A stretch of DNA of 49,515 nt. It comes from Spirochaetaceae bacterium UBA6243 (GTDB lineage: Bacteria; Spirochaetota; Spirochaetia; Treponematales; Rectinemataceae). The stretch is taken from positions 37,780 through 87,294 of the forward strand of contig DJVZ01000027.1 in the NCBI GenBank assembly GCA_002441395.1. The letters are read 5' to 3'. A program made the translations under genes and the position numbers. Below are positions 41,602 through 49,207 of the stretch, in pieces (positions within the stretch are counted from its first letter, which is position 1; the number at the start of each line of letters is the position of its first letter). Below the pieces are notes generated by a model that saw only the letters and a program-made list of their open reading frames with translations, had not been told where the DNA came from and made no database searches.

Positions 41602-42030
41602 TTAAAGATCAATTGCAGTCGGCATCTGCGCCACATGCGGGTGATCCGGACCGGCATATACCTTCGCATTCTTGAACAACTTGCGACCAAGAGGCCCTTT
41701 AGGCAGCATGCCGCGAATGGCGATTTCCATCGGGGAAACAGGATTGCGTCCGATAAGCTCATTAAAGTTGAAATCTTTGATGCCACCCGGAAAGCCGGTG
41801 TGGTAGTAGTACATCTTGTTCTGGCGCTTCCGACCCGTCACCATGACCTTATCAGCATTGACAACAATGACATAATCACCAGTTTCCTGGCTTGGAGTAA
41901 ACGTCGGCTTATTCTTACCTCTTAAGATCGATGCGACCTTGACCGCAACACGACCAAGAGGCTTACCTGCAGCGTCGATAATATACCATTTGCGCTCAGC
42001 GGTTGCAGCAGTTACAAATACAGTCTTCAT
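41602..42030 (-). CDS. rplM: 50S ribosomal protein L13
   Basis: A 142-residue L13 of normal length. WYIIDAAGKPLGRVAVKVAS and GDYVIVVNADKVMVTGRK are conserved, as are YYYHTGFPGG and the C-terminal LKVYAGPDHPH-like stretch (here AKVYAGPDHPHVAQ). First gene of rplM-rpsI-recX. Confidence 0.99.
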   Translation of the reverse strand: MKTVFVTAATAERKWYIIDAAGKPLGRVAVKVASILRGKNKPTFTPSQETGDYVIVVNADKVMVTGRKRQNKMYYYHTGFPGGIKDFNFNELIGRNPVSPMEIAIRGMLPKGPLGRKLFKNAKVYAGPDHPHVAQMPTAIDL

Positions 42031-42078
42031 ATATGTATACCTTCACCTTATTGTGGAGTATTCAAAAAATGCGGGTGC

Positions 42079-42107
42079 ATATTCCCACAGATTGAGAAAT
42101 CTGTCAA
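42079..42107 (-). promoter_or_regulatory. Candidate rplM-rpsI promoter with an inverted repeat in its spacer
   Basis: Minus strand TTGACA (42107-42102), 17 bases and GAATAT (42084-42079); the -10 is weak. A perfect inverted repeat, ACAGATT (42087-42093) and AATCTGT (42098-42104), fills the spacer and part of the -35. It could be a regulator site or simply a hairpin. Confidence 0.4.
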
Positions 42108-42129
42108 GCATCTATAAATGATTTGCAGA

Positions 42130-42390
42130 TTAGTCTTTTTTCTCTCCGTCTTTTTCCTGCTCGCCTTCAGAATTTTCAGATTTTTCTTTTTCCTCTTCTC
42201 TCTTCTCTTCAACCTTGTCTTTTATATCCGCAATGCCAATGAATACTGCCAGAGCACCGATTAAACCAGCAAGGACCGGGAGCGCGCCGCGAAGAAAAGC
42301 AAGGACATCATTCCCCCAACCTAAAATCCCAGGAAGCACCATGAGCACCGCGACCACAATAAGTCCAATACCAACCAGCAAAGCAGTCAT
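42130..42390 (-). CDS. Small two-span membrane protein with a charged tail
   Basis: An 86-residue protein. Two hydrophobic segments (about 3-22 and 34-54) surround a short loop with WGNDVLAF. The last 28 residues (about 59-86) are almost entirely Lys, Glu, Asp, Ser and Gly. I do not recognise a family. AGGAG precedes the ATG at 42390. It lies upstream of, and on the same strand as, rplM, with 99 bases between. Confidence 0.7.
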   Translation of the reverse strand: MTALLVGIGLIVVAVLMVLPGILGWGNDVLAFLRGALPVLAGLIGALAVFIGIADIKDKVEEKREEEKEKSENSEGEQEKDGEKKD

Positions 42391-42417
42391 TTCATTCTCC
42401 TTCTTTGTTTGTGTCGT

Positions 42418-42436
42418 TTGAAGCGCCTGTCTTCAA
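42418..42436. other. Short inverted repeat upstream of the small membrane protein gene
   Basis: TTGAAG (42418-42423) and CTTCAA (42431-42436) around a 7-base spacer. It lies in the leader of the minus-strand gene and may be a weak hairpin or regulator site. No other element was recognised between 42391 and 42510. Confidence 0.3.
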
Positions 42437-42514
42437 GCGGGCTGACTTATTCATCCAACAGGTCAGTAATATATCATAAGCGCCTAAGCTTCGCAATGGA
42501 GCGAATATCCAGTC

Positions 42515-42543
42515 TTGTATATAGGCATTTTTGAAGCTATAAA
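42515..42543 (+). promoter_or_regulatory. Candidate promoter of the RNB exoribonuclease gene, leaderless layout
   Basis: TTGTAT (42515-42520), 17 bases and TATAAA (42538-42543). The ATG at 42550 begins 7 bases after the -10, where transcription should start. No Shine-Dalgarno sequence is present. Confidence 0.5.
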
Positions 42544-42549
42544 CAATAC

Positions 42550-44487
42550 ATGCTCCCGCATCATTCCCTCGTCATGTACAAGACAAAACCAGCCATTGTG
42601 GTCGCAGGTGATCCGGACCGGATTCTGATTCATCTGATCGATGGAGAAGAACGGCGCGTACGATCCAAGGATGTCGTGCTCCTCCACAATGGTCCCATCA
42701 GCTCCTTCCCGAAGGAGCTGCCTTCCGCTGAAGCTGAAGTAGCGCTTGAACTGCTCAGGGATGAACATCCCGAAGGGCTTGCGCTCATCAGCTGGAAAGA
42801 ATTTGCGGAACTCGCATGGAGCGATGCAAAGCCTGAGCATATAGTTACGGCGTGGCACTCGCTTTTGGACAATCCGGCAGTCGAAATTCTTGAAGATGGC
42901 ATTCGCATCCGCAGCTCCGAAGAACAGCAAAAATTGCTTGAAAAAGAGAAAAAAAGGAAGGAAATAGTCGAGACCAAGGCGGCATTTATCGAATCATTTC
43001 GCGTTGCATGGAAAAAGCACGATCCCGCGCTTATCGATAAAAATCCACCATTCCAGCAGTTCTTCGACGAATTAAGCAGGTACGCGCGCGGTTTCAGCGA
43101 TGAAAGCCCCCTGGCGCGAGATATCGGGATCAAAATGACGCCTCAGGCAATTCATGAAACCCTCTTGGCAACAGGATATTGGGACATGGCATTCAATCCA
43201 TGGCCCGAGCGCAATGGGTGCATCCTGTCCTCGCCTCCCGCCCCAGATGCCATCGCCGAGAGGGCCGATCTCGCACTGGAAAGACTTGATTTGAGACACC
43301 TGTCTTCCTATGCCATCGACAATGCATGGTCGAATGATCCCGACGATGCAATTTCCGCCGATGGAGAAAGAATTTGGATCCATGTCGCCGATCCCGCCGC
43401 GGTAATTTCGCCAATGTCCAAACTCGACAGCGAAGCGATGGCGAGGGGTTCCACGCTGTACCTGCCGGAGAAAACGGTTCCCATGCTGAATGCCTCTCTG
43501 GTGCAGGCGCTTGGCCTCGGCCTCAATTCCGAGTCAAAGGCCCTGTCCTTTGGCATCACCCTGAAGGAAGACGGCAGAATTGCAGAAACGCTGATTGTTC
43601 CGAGCATTGTAAAAGTCGAACGGCTTACGTATGAACAGGCCGACACGATGTTTGAAAGCAGCCCCGCATTGCAGAAACTTCACGGCATGGCAGAGATTCG
43701 AGCGGCTCTGCGACGGAGCCAGAGCGCGGTCGATATCGATTTCCCCGAAGTTGCTATCAGAGTGAGCGATGGAAATCCGGCCTTCTTGCCTGTACCGCAC
43801 ACACGTTCAGCCCGAATGGTGCAAGAGCTCATGATACTCGCAGGCGAAGCGGCTGCGCGCTGGGCCTATGAACGAAATATTCCTTTTCCTTTCGCAGCGC
43901 AAGACTCTCCTGTCTCTGAGAAGCTGGCGGGATGTGGACTAGGACCATCGCAGAGTCTTGCGGAGAACTATGGTCGCCGCCGCGTCATGAGGGCTGCTCT
44001 TGTAAGCTCCACATGCTCCGCCCATGCAGGTCTCGGACTATCCTTCTATTCTCAGGTGACAAGCCCCTTACGCCGGTATCAGGATCTTCTGGCCCATTAT
44101 CAAATACATGCAATTCTTGCCAGAGAAAGAAATTCAGAGCATTCTGCACCTGCGGTCAGAACGCCTGCCCCCCTCGATCTTGAAACCATGAATGAGCGGC
44201 TTTACCTCTACAGCCAGCAAGCGGCAAAAAACCACCAGGCAGAGCGGGACTCCCGTGCCCATTGGACATTGGTGTATCTCAGCCGGCACAGAGACTGGAA
44301 AGGACAGGGCATAGTGCTCGATGCTTCCGCTGAAAACGGCCAGATTCTCATTCCGGAATTCGGCTACGAAACGCAAATGCGCATCCCCCGCGGGATCAAA
44401 CCCGATGAAACGGTCATGCTCGCATTGCGTCGTGTCTCAATTCCCGAACTGTCCGCAAGTTTTGATATTCTTCCTCAGAGCGCCTGA
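42550..44487 (+). CDS. RNase II/R family 3'-5' exoribonuclease
   Basis: A 645-residue RNB-domain exoribonuclease, shorter than RNase R. The N-terminal 50 residues form a small beta domain (KTKPAIVVAGDPDRILIHL). A helical linker (about 60-200) follows. The catalytic centre is AIDNAWSNDPDDAIS, with the four metal-binding aspartates. YSQVTSPLRRYQDLLAHYQI is the conserved RNB C-terminal block, and the end resembles an S1 fold (GQGIVLDASAENGQILIPE). It degrades RNA processively in the cytoplasm. A hairpin terminator follows the stop codon. Confidence 0.93.
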   Translation: MLPHHSLVMYKTKPAIVVAGDPDRILIHLIDGEERRVRSKDVVLLHNGPISSFPKELPSAEAEVALELLRDEHPEGLALISWKEFAELAWSDAKPEHIVTAWHSLLDNPAVEILEDGIRIRSSEEQQKLLEKEKKRKEIVETKAAFIESFRVAWKKHDPALIDKNPPFQQFFDELSRYARGFSDESPLARDIGIKMTPQAIHETLLATGYWDMAFNPWPERNGCILSSPPAPDAIAERADLALERLDLRHLSSYAIDNAWSNDPDDAISADGERIWIHVADPAAVISPMSKLDSEAMARGSTLYLPEKTVPMLNASLVQALGLGLNSESKALSFGITLKEDGRIAETLIVPSIVKVERLTYEQADTMFESSPALQKLHGMAEIRAALRRSQSAVDIDFPEVAIRVSDGNPAFLPVPHTRSARMVQELMILAGEAAARWAYERNIPFPFAAQDSPVSEKLAGCGLGPSQSLAENYGRRRVMRAALVSSTCSAHAGLGLSFYSQVTSPLRRYQDLLAHYQIHAILARERNSEHSAPAVRTPAPLDLETMNERLYLYSQQAAKNHQAERDSRAHWTLVYLSRHRDWKGQGIVLDASAENGQILIPEFGYETQMRIPRGIKPDETVMLALRRVSIPELSASFDILPQSA

Positions 44488-44526
44488 TTTCAGAGATATC
44501 TCCCCATTGAACTATCTATCGCGACA

Positions 44527-44565
44527 GGCTGGAACGGCGCAAAGCGTCCGTTCCAGCCTTATTTT
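44527..44565 (+). terminator. Intrinsic terminator of the exoribonuclease gene
   Basis: Perfect 11-base arms 44527-44537 and 44548-44558 (GGCTGGAACGG type) with a 10-base loop, followed on the plus strand by TTATTTTATC. The T-tract overlaps the stop codon of the convergent permease gene. Confidence 0.85.
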
Positions 44566-45425
44566 ATCGCGCCCGCGACCATTCCCTTCACGATATATTT
44601 CTGGGCGAACAGGAAAAAGATAATCACGGGGACCATCGCCAACAGAATCGCGGTCAAAATCAAATCCCACTGTTTTACAAAGGCCCCGGCAAAATTCGAT
44701 ACCGCCAGGGGAAGGGTCATGACATCGTTACCCTTGCCGAGCACAAGGAGAGGCAAAAGGTAATCGTTCCAAATCCAGATGCCATTCAGCACGAGCACTG
44801 TCGCCTGAATCGGCGTCAGAATCGGAAAAATTATTTTAAAAAATATCTGGTGCTTATGGCATCCATCGATTGTCGCCGCCTCTTCGAGCTCCAGGGGAAT
44901 GCTCTTGATAAAGCCGTGGAACATAAATATCGACAGAGGAGCTCCAAAACCAATGTAACTTAAAATGATCCCCTGATAGGTACGCAAAAGCCTGATACCT
45001 GTTACATCCGTCACCGTCCTGAACCAGGACAGGAGGGGGAACATTACAATCTGAAAAGGAATTACCATTGAAGCAACAAAGATGAAAAAAATGGCTGACG
45101 AGGTTTTTGTCTTTGTCCTCACCAGGGCCCATCCAGCCATTGCCGAAAATACATTGATCAAAACCAGCGATACGGCCGTGATTATGATGCTCGACAACAG
45201 CGAGTTCGGATAGCGCACCGATTCGCTCGTCCAGATTTTGACGATATTGTCAATAAGATTTCCCCAGCGAGTTGGCAGCGCGAGCGGATACTGTGTCACT
45301 TCGAACGATGTCTTGGCCGAGTTGATGAGCACAAGCAAAAATGGGAACAAGAAAAGAAGAAATATAATCGCAGTGACTATTTCTGCAATGACCGTGCCAG
45401 ATTTCCTTGGCTGAGAGGCTTTCAT
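44559..45425 (-). CDS. Sugar ABC transporter permease, MalG family (CUT1)
   Basis: A 288-residue permease with six predicted spans. The cytoplasmic EAA loop reads EEAATIDGCHKHQIFFKIIF and couples to an ATPase. It is the last gene of the second sugar operon and overlaps the MalF-type gene by 4 bases. No ATPase gene is adjacent; a shared MsmK/UgpC-like ATPase encoded elsewhere is likely. Confidence 0.95.
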   Translation of the reverse strand: MKASQPRKSGTVIAEIVTAIIFLLFLFPFLLVLINSAKTSFEVTQYPLALPTRWGNLIDNIVKIWTSESVRYPNSLLSSIIITAVSLVLINVFSAMAGWALVRTKTKTSSAIFFIFVASMVIPFQIVMFPLLSWFRTVTDVTGIRLLRTYQGIILSYIGFGAPLSIFMFHGFIKSIPLELEEAATIDGCHKHQIFFKIIFPILTPIQATVLVLNGIWIWNDYLLPLLVLGKGNDVMTLPLAVSNFAGAFVKQWDLILTAILLAMVPVIIFFLFAQKYIVKGMVAGAIK

Positions 45426-46342
45426 AGCTCGATCTCCTTTTTCTTGTTCACATACACTTGTATGAGTGAAATGATCGCCAGCACCAGGAAAAATACAAAC
45501 GCTCTTGCCTGAGCCTCAGAAAGCTTGTTTGAGATGAATGCAGTATTGTAAATATTCAGTGCAAGCAATTCTGTGCCTAAAATGGGCTTCCCCATCAGCA
45601 TGGTCGACGGTCCTCCACTCGTCAGGGAGACATTGACATCGAATTGCTTGAATGAGTTGACGAGCGTCAGGAACATGGTCACGGTAAAAGACTGAGCACA
45701 CAGTGGAATGGTGATTGCTTTAAGCCGAATCCATGGCGTCGCACCATCCATTTTTGCTGCTTCGATCAATTCCTGAGGAATATTTTCAATTGCCGCGACA
45801 TAGATCATCATGATATAGCCCGCGTATTGCCAGGTGCCAACGATGATCATCGCCGCGAGCGCAGAGGTGTTTTTGCCCAGTATGAGCTTGTCTGGATCAG
45901 CCAGAAAACTGAGGGCAGGTATTATAGTGCCCAGAGAAGGAACCGCATTGTTAAAGATAAATTGCCAAATATAGCCGAGGATAATACCGCCAATGAGGTT
46001 CGGCACAAAAAAGCCTACGCGATAGATATTCTTGAACCTGAGATTGCCTGTCACGAGGAGGGCAAGCGCGAATGCCGTGACATTGATCGCAATCATGTTC
46101 AAAATTGTATACACAAAAGTAATTCCGAAAGAGTAAAGAAACGAAGGGTCCTTCAGGCTGTTTGTAAAATTCTTGAAGCCCACAAACCGCAGGCCATTGT
46201 CAACCCTCGCTGAAGATGTCCAGTTTGTGAATGCGTAATAAGACCCCAAAAAGAAGGGGATAATCATGACCATGATGAAGGCGAAGAGCACAGGTGCCAA
46301 AAAAGCCCAGAATACGACCCTAGATTCAGTTTTTTTTGTCAT
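45422..46342 (-). CDS. Sugar ABC transporter permease, MalF family (CUT1)
   Basis: A 306-residue permease with six predicted spans and the EAA loop IEAAKMDGATPWIRLKAITI. It pairs with the MalG-type protein to form the channel. AAGGGAG precedes the ATG at 46342. A strong hairpin separates it from the upstream binding-protein gene. Confidence 0.95.
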   Translation of the reverse strand: MTKKTESRVVFWAFLAPVLFAFIMVMIIPFFLGSYYAFTNWTSSARVDNGLRFVGFKNFTNSLKDPSFLYSFGITFVYTILNMIAINVTAFALALLVTGNLRFKNIYRVGFFVPNLIGGIILGYIWQFIFNNAVPSLGTIIPALSFLADPDKLILGKNTSALAAMIIVGTWQYAGYIMMIYVAAIENIPQELIEAAKMDGATPWIRLKAITIPLCAQSFTVTMFLTLVNSFKQFDVNVSLTSGGPSTMLMGKPILGTELLALNIYNTAFISNKLSEAQARAFVFFLVLAIISLIQVYVNKKKEIEL

Positions 46343-46400
46343 ATCCGCTCCCTTTTGCAGTTCTTTCCACTATTTTCAATTTCTAGTCTCAAAGGAAAAC

Positions 46401-46449
46401 AAAAAAGTGGAGCCGCCTGCATTCATCTTAGCAATGCAAGCGGCACCAC
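46401..46449 (-). terminator. Hairpin with T-tract between the second binding-protein gene and its permeases
   Basis: Arms 46407-46423 and 46433-46449 pair over 17 bases with two mismatches around a 9-base loop. On the minus strand TTTTTTG follows. It lies 57 bases after the binding-protein stop and 60 before the permease start. It probably gives high binding-protein and low permease expression. Confidence 0.8.
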
Positions 46450-46505
46450 TCAAGCGGTAATTAGAACCTGAAAAGCCACAAACACACTAATTGCTTCGCG
46501 CTGAA

Positions 46506-47738
46506 TTATTTCTGTGCGTTGTCTTTGAATGCTTTTGTCATCAAATCGACAAACTGAGCTTTGGTGATGCTGCCTCCTGCAAACTGGTTGTAAATCGGGG
46601 TAAGCACCTTGTCCCTGAAGTCGCCAGAGAAATAGTACTGATCCCAGCTATACACCTTGCCTGCCGCTGCCCACTGCTGGACCGATTTTGAAAGCTGGCC
46701 ATCGGGGTTGAGGTTGATGCCGGAGAATGCAGGGATCATGCCCGCCTCTTTCACCATGTAGTTCTGCCCCTCCGTGGTGGTCACCATGTCATTCAGAAAT
46801 TTCTTGGCCAGCGCGACGTTCTTTGATTCCTTGTTGATCGCATAGAAGGACGGCGCCGAGACGAAGATGCCATCGGTGACTTTCTTCATCGAACCATGGG
46901 GCGCAAAGGCCATCTTGAAGGTGGCATTTGCCGCTTTCAGGTTGGGATCTACCCAGTTGCCCTGATGCAGGAAAACGGTCTTTCCGGTCGCGAAGGCGCC
47001 AACCTGTGCATCATAGTTGCCAGTGAGCAGAATTGATCTGTCGGCATATTTGAAAAGCAGTTCGACCCAATCCGCGTATTCCTGCAGGCGCTGCATATCG
47101 ACTTTGCCCGCGAGCAGATCGTTGACGACGGAGAGGTCTCCATAGGGCAAGCCATTGGCGAGCAGAGAATTGAAGTTGTGGTGCGCGGTGACCCAGCCCA
47201 TTTCGACTGACGCAGTCATGGAGACAACTGCGTTGATGCCAAGCTCACCCTTCATCGAATCGAGTTTTTCAAATGCTTTTTTGTATGCATCGTAGCTGTT
47301 GAGCGTCTTGGGGTCGATGCCAGCCTTTGCCAGCAGATCGGCATTGTATGCCATTCCCCAGCCTTCCACTGCGACGGGGAAGCCATACACTTTCCCATTA
47401 TATTTGAACGCGACTGAGGTCTTGGAAACCCAGGGCTCCTTCGAAAGATCGAGAATAATGCCCTCCCAGTCTTTAAAAGACTCAAGTCCGTCGAACGCAA
47501 AGATGTCTGGCATATCGCCCGCCGCATAGTCGGCCTTGAGCTGTGGCCCCATGCCACCAGAAGTACCGCCGATAGATTTGATGACAACCGTGACACCGTT
47601 CTTCTGGCCCCATGTTGCGGCATACGCCTTGAGCTGCGCATCAATTTCCGGTTTGTTCTGCATGAGGGTGAGTTTTCCTGCGCCAAATGCCGCTGTGGCT
47701 GTCAGCAAAACCATGAAAGCCAACGCAATTCGTTTCAT
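46506..47738 (-). CDS. Extracellular sugar-binding protein, MalE-like family 1
   Basis: A 410-residue binding protein of the CUT1 class. Residues 1-19 form a signal peptide (MKRIALAFMVLLTATAAFG), with no lipobox cysteine. The mature part shows the family 1 pattern: YAAGDMPDIFAFDG, YNGKVYGFPVAVEGWGMAYN and TGKTVFLHQGNWVDP. The ligand is unknown (oligosaccharide or monosaccharide). AAAGGAGG precedes the ATG. First gene of the operon behind a promoter with a palindromic operator. Confidence 0.95.
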   Translation of the reverse strand: MKRIALAFMVLLTATAAFGAGKLTLMQNKPEIDAQLKAYAATWGQKNGVTVVIKSIGGTSGGMGPQLKADYAAGDMPDIFAFDGLESFKDWEGIILDLSKEPWVSKTSVAFKYNGKVYGFPVAVEGWGMAYNADLLAKAGIDPKTLNSYDAYKKAFEKLDSMKGELGINAVVSMTASVEMGWVTAHHNFNSLLANGLPYGDLSVVNDLLAGKVDMQRLQEYADWVELLFKYADRSILLTGNYDAQVGAFATGKTVFLHQGNWVDPNLKAANATFKMAFAPHGSMKKVTDGIFVSAPSFYAINKESKNVALAKKFLNDMVTTTEGQNYMVKEAGMIPAFSGINLNPDGQLSKSVQQWAAAGKVYSWDQYYFSGDFRDKVLTPIYNQFAGGSITKAQFVDLMTKAFKDNAQK

Positions 47739-47779
47739 ACTGTATTTCCTCCTTTTCTCGTTCGGCTAAGATACGATGC

Positions 47780-47822
47780 TTAACCGGTTTAATTATGGTA
47801 ACACAAAATTTCGTATTGTCAA
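47780..47822 (-). promoter_or_regulatory. Promoter and LacI-type operator of the second sugar operon
   Basis: On the minus strand, TTGACA (47822-47817), 16 bases and TACCAT (47800-47795). Just downstream, TTAACCGGTTTAA (47780-47792) contains the perfect palindrome AACCGGTT and overlaps the expected start point near 47788. The CG-centred form is typical of LacI-family sites. It differs from the operators of the first island, and no matching regulator gene is in the window. Confidence 0.65.
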
Positions 47823-48087
47823 GAACTGAAAAACAATGTGGTAAATTGTTTCGGGGAATAACCGGAGCGGGAAGGAAGGATTTCGTCATTTTTAATGGAC
47901 ATAAAGAATGAAAAACTGAATCCGGAGAAGTACAGAAGAGGATGTCGAACACCTGATTGGCCGCGGGGATACGGTGGCCATGCCCAAGAGGTACTCAGGA
48001 AGATACTGCCGACGGTACGGCAACCCCCCGTTCAAAATCGGCCCATCTTCGCTGGGCCATCCGCTTCCGATCCGTTGTGGGGATAAA
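47823..48087. other. Gene-poor stretch, possible remnant
   Basis: About 265 bases with no supported gene. A plus-strand frame from 47895 gives 63 residues with no known family and no Shine-Dalgarno sequence. A second plus frame (about 47930-48080) reads like a hydrophilic protein (EEDVEHLIGRGDTVAMPKRY) but has no start, so this may be the decayed end of a gene. Confidence 0.3.
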
Positions 48088-48120
48088 AAGACCGCCTCCT
48101 GTTTGCAGGGAAGCGGTCTT
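48083..48120 (-). terminator. Intrinsic terminator of the RRM protein gene
   Basis: Arms AAGACCGC (48088-48095) and GCGGTCTT (48113-48120), with an inner CCTG/CAGG stem. On the minus strand the hairpin ends in CTTTTTAT. It lies 25 bases after the gene's stop. Confidence 0.8.
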
Positions 48121-48144
48121 CGTTTGCTATGCAGCCTTTAGGGC

Positions 48145-48417
48145 CTAGTAGCGCCTGTTGTCGCGGCGAGGCTTGTCCATGGCTTCATTTACTTTGATCT
48201 GGCGTCCGTCGAGGTCAAAACCATTGGCTCCAGCAATGGCGGCGCTGGCTTCGGCGTCGGTTCCCATTTCCACGAAACCGAAGCCCTTGGAGCTCCCTGT
48301 GTCGCGATCAGTGATGACTTTCACAGACTCTACCGTACCGTAGGTCTGAAAAAGGTTGCGGAGGCTGTCCTCATTGGTGTTGTAGCTGAGGTTCCCTACA
48401 TAAAGTTTCTTACCCAT
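48145..48417 (-). CDS. RNA-binding protein with one RRM domain
   Basis: A 90-residue single-RRM protein. RNP2 is LYVGNL (5-10) and RNP1 is KGFGFVEM (44-51); the C-terminal tail is DKPRRDNRRY. Such small RRM proteins occur in cyanobacteria, spirochaetes and other bacteria and may act as RNA chaperones. The ATG at 48417 has AAGG at a good 9-base distance; an ATG at 48423 adds two residues but sits too close to it. A terminator follows the stop. Confidence 0.93.
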   Translation of the reverse strand: MGKKLYVGNLSYNTNEDSLRNLFQTYGTVESVKVITDRDTGSSKGFGFVEMGTDAEASAAIAGANGFDLDGRQIKVNEAMDKPRRDNRRY

Positions 48418-48577
48418 CTTCATTTTCCTTCACTCGAGGCCTTGCGACGAGTGTTTTAACACATATATCTACGATTAGCGCAGATTTGACCAAATAATGG
48501 ATCCTTTTTGGGGGGTCCACGCTTAAGTTAAAATCATTCTATCACAGAGCCAGGATCATTGATAGAGCTCCCGAGAG

Positions 48578-48606
48578 TTGACAGGGTACGGGCGATGTTG
48601 CATCTT
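48578..48606 (+). promoter_or_regulatory. Candidate promoter of the nitroreductase gene
   Basis: Perfect TTGACA at 48578-48583; the -10 at 17-base spacing is poor (CATCTT), though TTATAT follows at 48605-48610. Confidence 0.35.
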
Positions 48607-48627
48607 ATATACAAAGGAGAGTCGGTT

Positions 48628-49206
48628 ATGCCGCTCTTAAAATCGATAGAAATGCGCAGGTCCTTCAGAGCGCTGGATGAAAAGCCCATACAGAATGAAA
48701 TTCTTCTGAGGCTCGCCGAAGCTGCCAGGCTTACTCCCTCCTGGGGTAACAAGCAGCCGTGGCGCATCGTGACGGTCACCGCTCCGTCGCAGCTCACGGC
48801 CTTAAAGGCGACGCTGACGCCGGGCAACTACTGGGCGAAAAAGTCGCCCGCTATCGCGGCATTCGTGACGAGTCTCGACTGGGATGGGCGTCTCGACGAT
48901 GGTCGAGACTATGCCCTCTTTGACCTTGGCATGGCCGCCATGGCCTATCAGCTCCAGGCTGTCGAAGAAGGCCTCATCGCGCACCCAATCGCGGGCTTTG
49001 ACGCGGCTTCCGCCAAGCGTGTCCTTGACATACCAGAAACCGCCATCCTTGAGACGCTGATAATACTGGGTTTCCCCGGCGATCCTTCGGGCCTGAGTGA
49101 GAAGCACCTTGCGAGCGAGACGTCTGCGCGTCTCAGGAAGCCAGTCGACGAGATTGCCGGCTTCGACAGGTGGAGCGATCAGCTTGTTCCACAAGGGAGG
49201 GACTAA
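48628..49206 (+). CDS. Nitroreductase family protein
   Basis: A 192-residue FMN-dependent oxidoreductase. MRRSFRALDEKPI is the flavin phosphate-binding start, and TPSWGNKQPWRIVTV is the conserved second block. The C-terminal part, with LIILGFPG, is typical of the NADH oxidase-like branch. The substrate is unknown. The ATG at 48628 has AAGGAGAG upstream; the frame is open from 48559 but without a ribosome site there. It is one base from the aldo/keto reductase gene, so the two are co-transcribed. Confidence 0.92.
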   Translation: MPLLKSIEMRRSFRALDEKPIQNEILLRLAEAARLTPSWGNKQPWRIVTVTAPSQLTALKATLTPGNYWAKKSPAIAAFVTSLDWDGRLDDGRDYALFDLGMAAMAYQLQAVEEGLIAHPIAGFDAASAKRVLDIPETAILETLIILGFPGDPSGLSEKHLASETSARLRKPVDEIAGFDRWSDQLVPQGRD

Positions 49207-49207
49207 A

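Noticed and set aside
47895..48086. 63-codon plus-strand frame
   Set aside because: No ribosome site, no family, and its end runs into the terminator hairpin.
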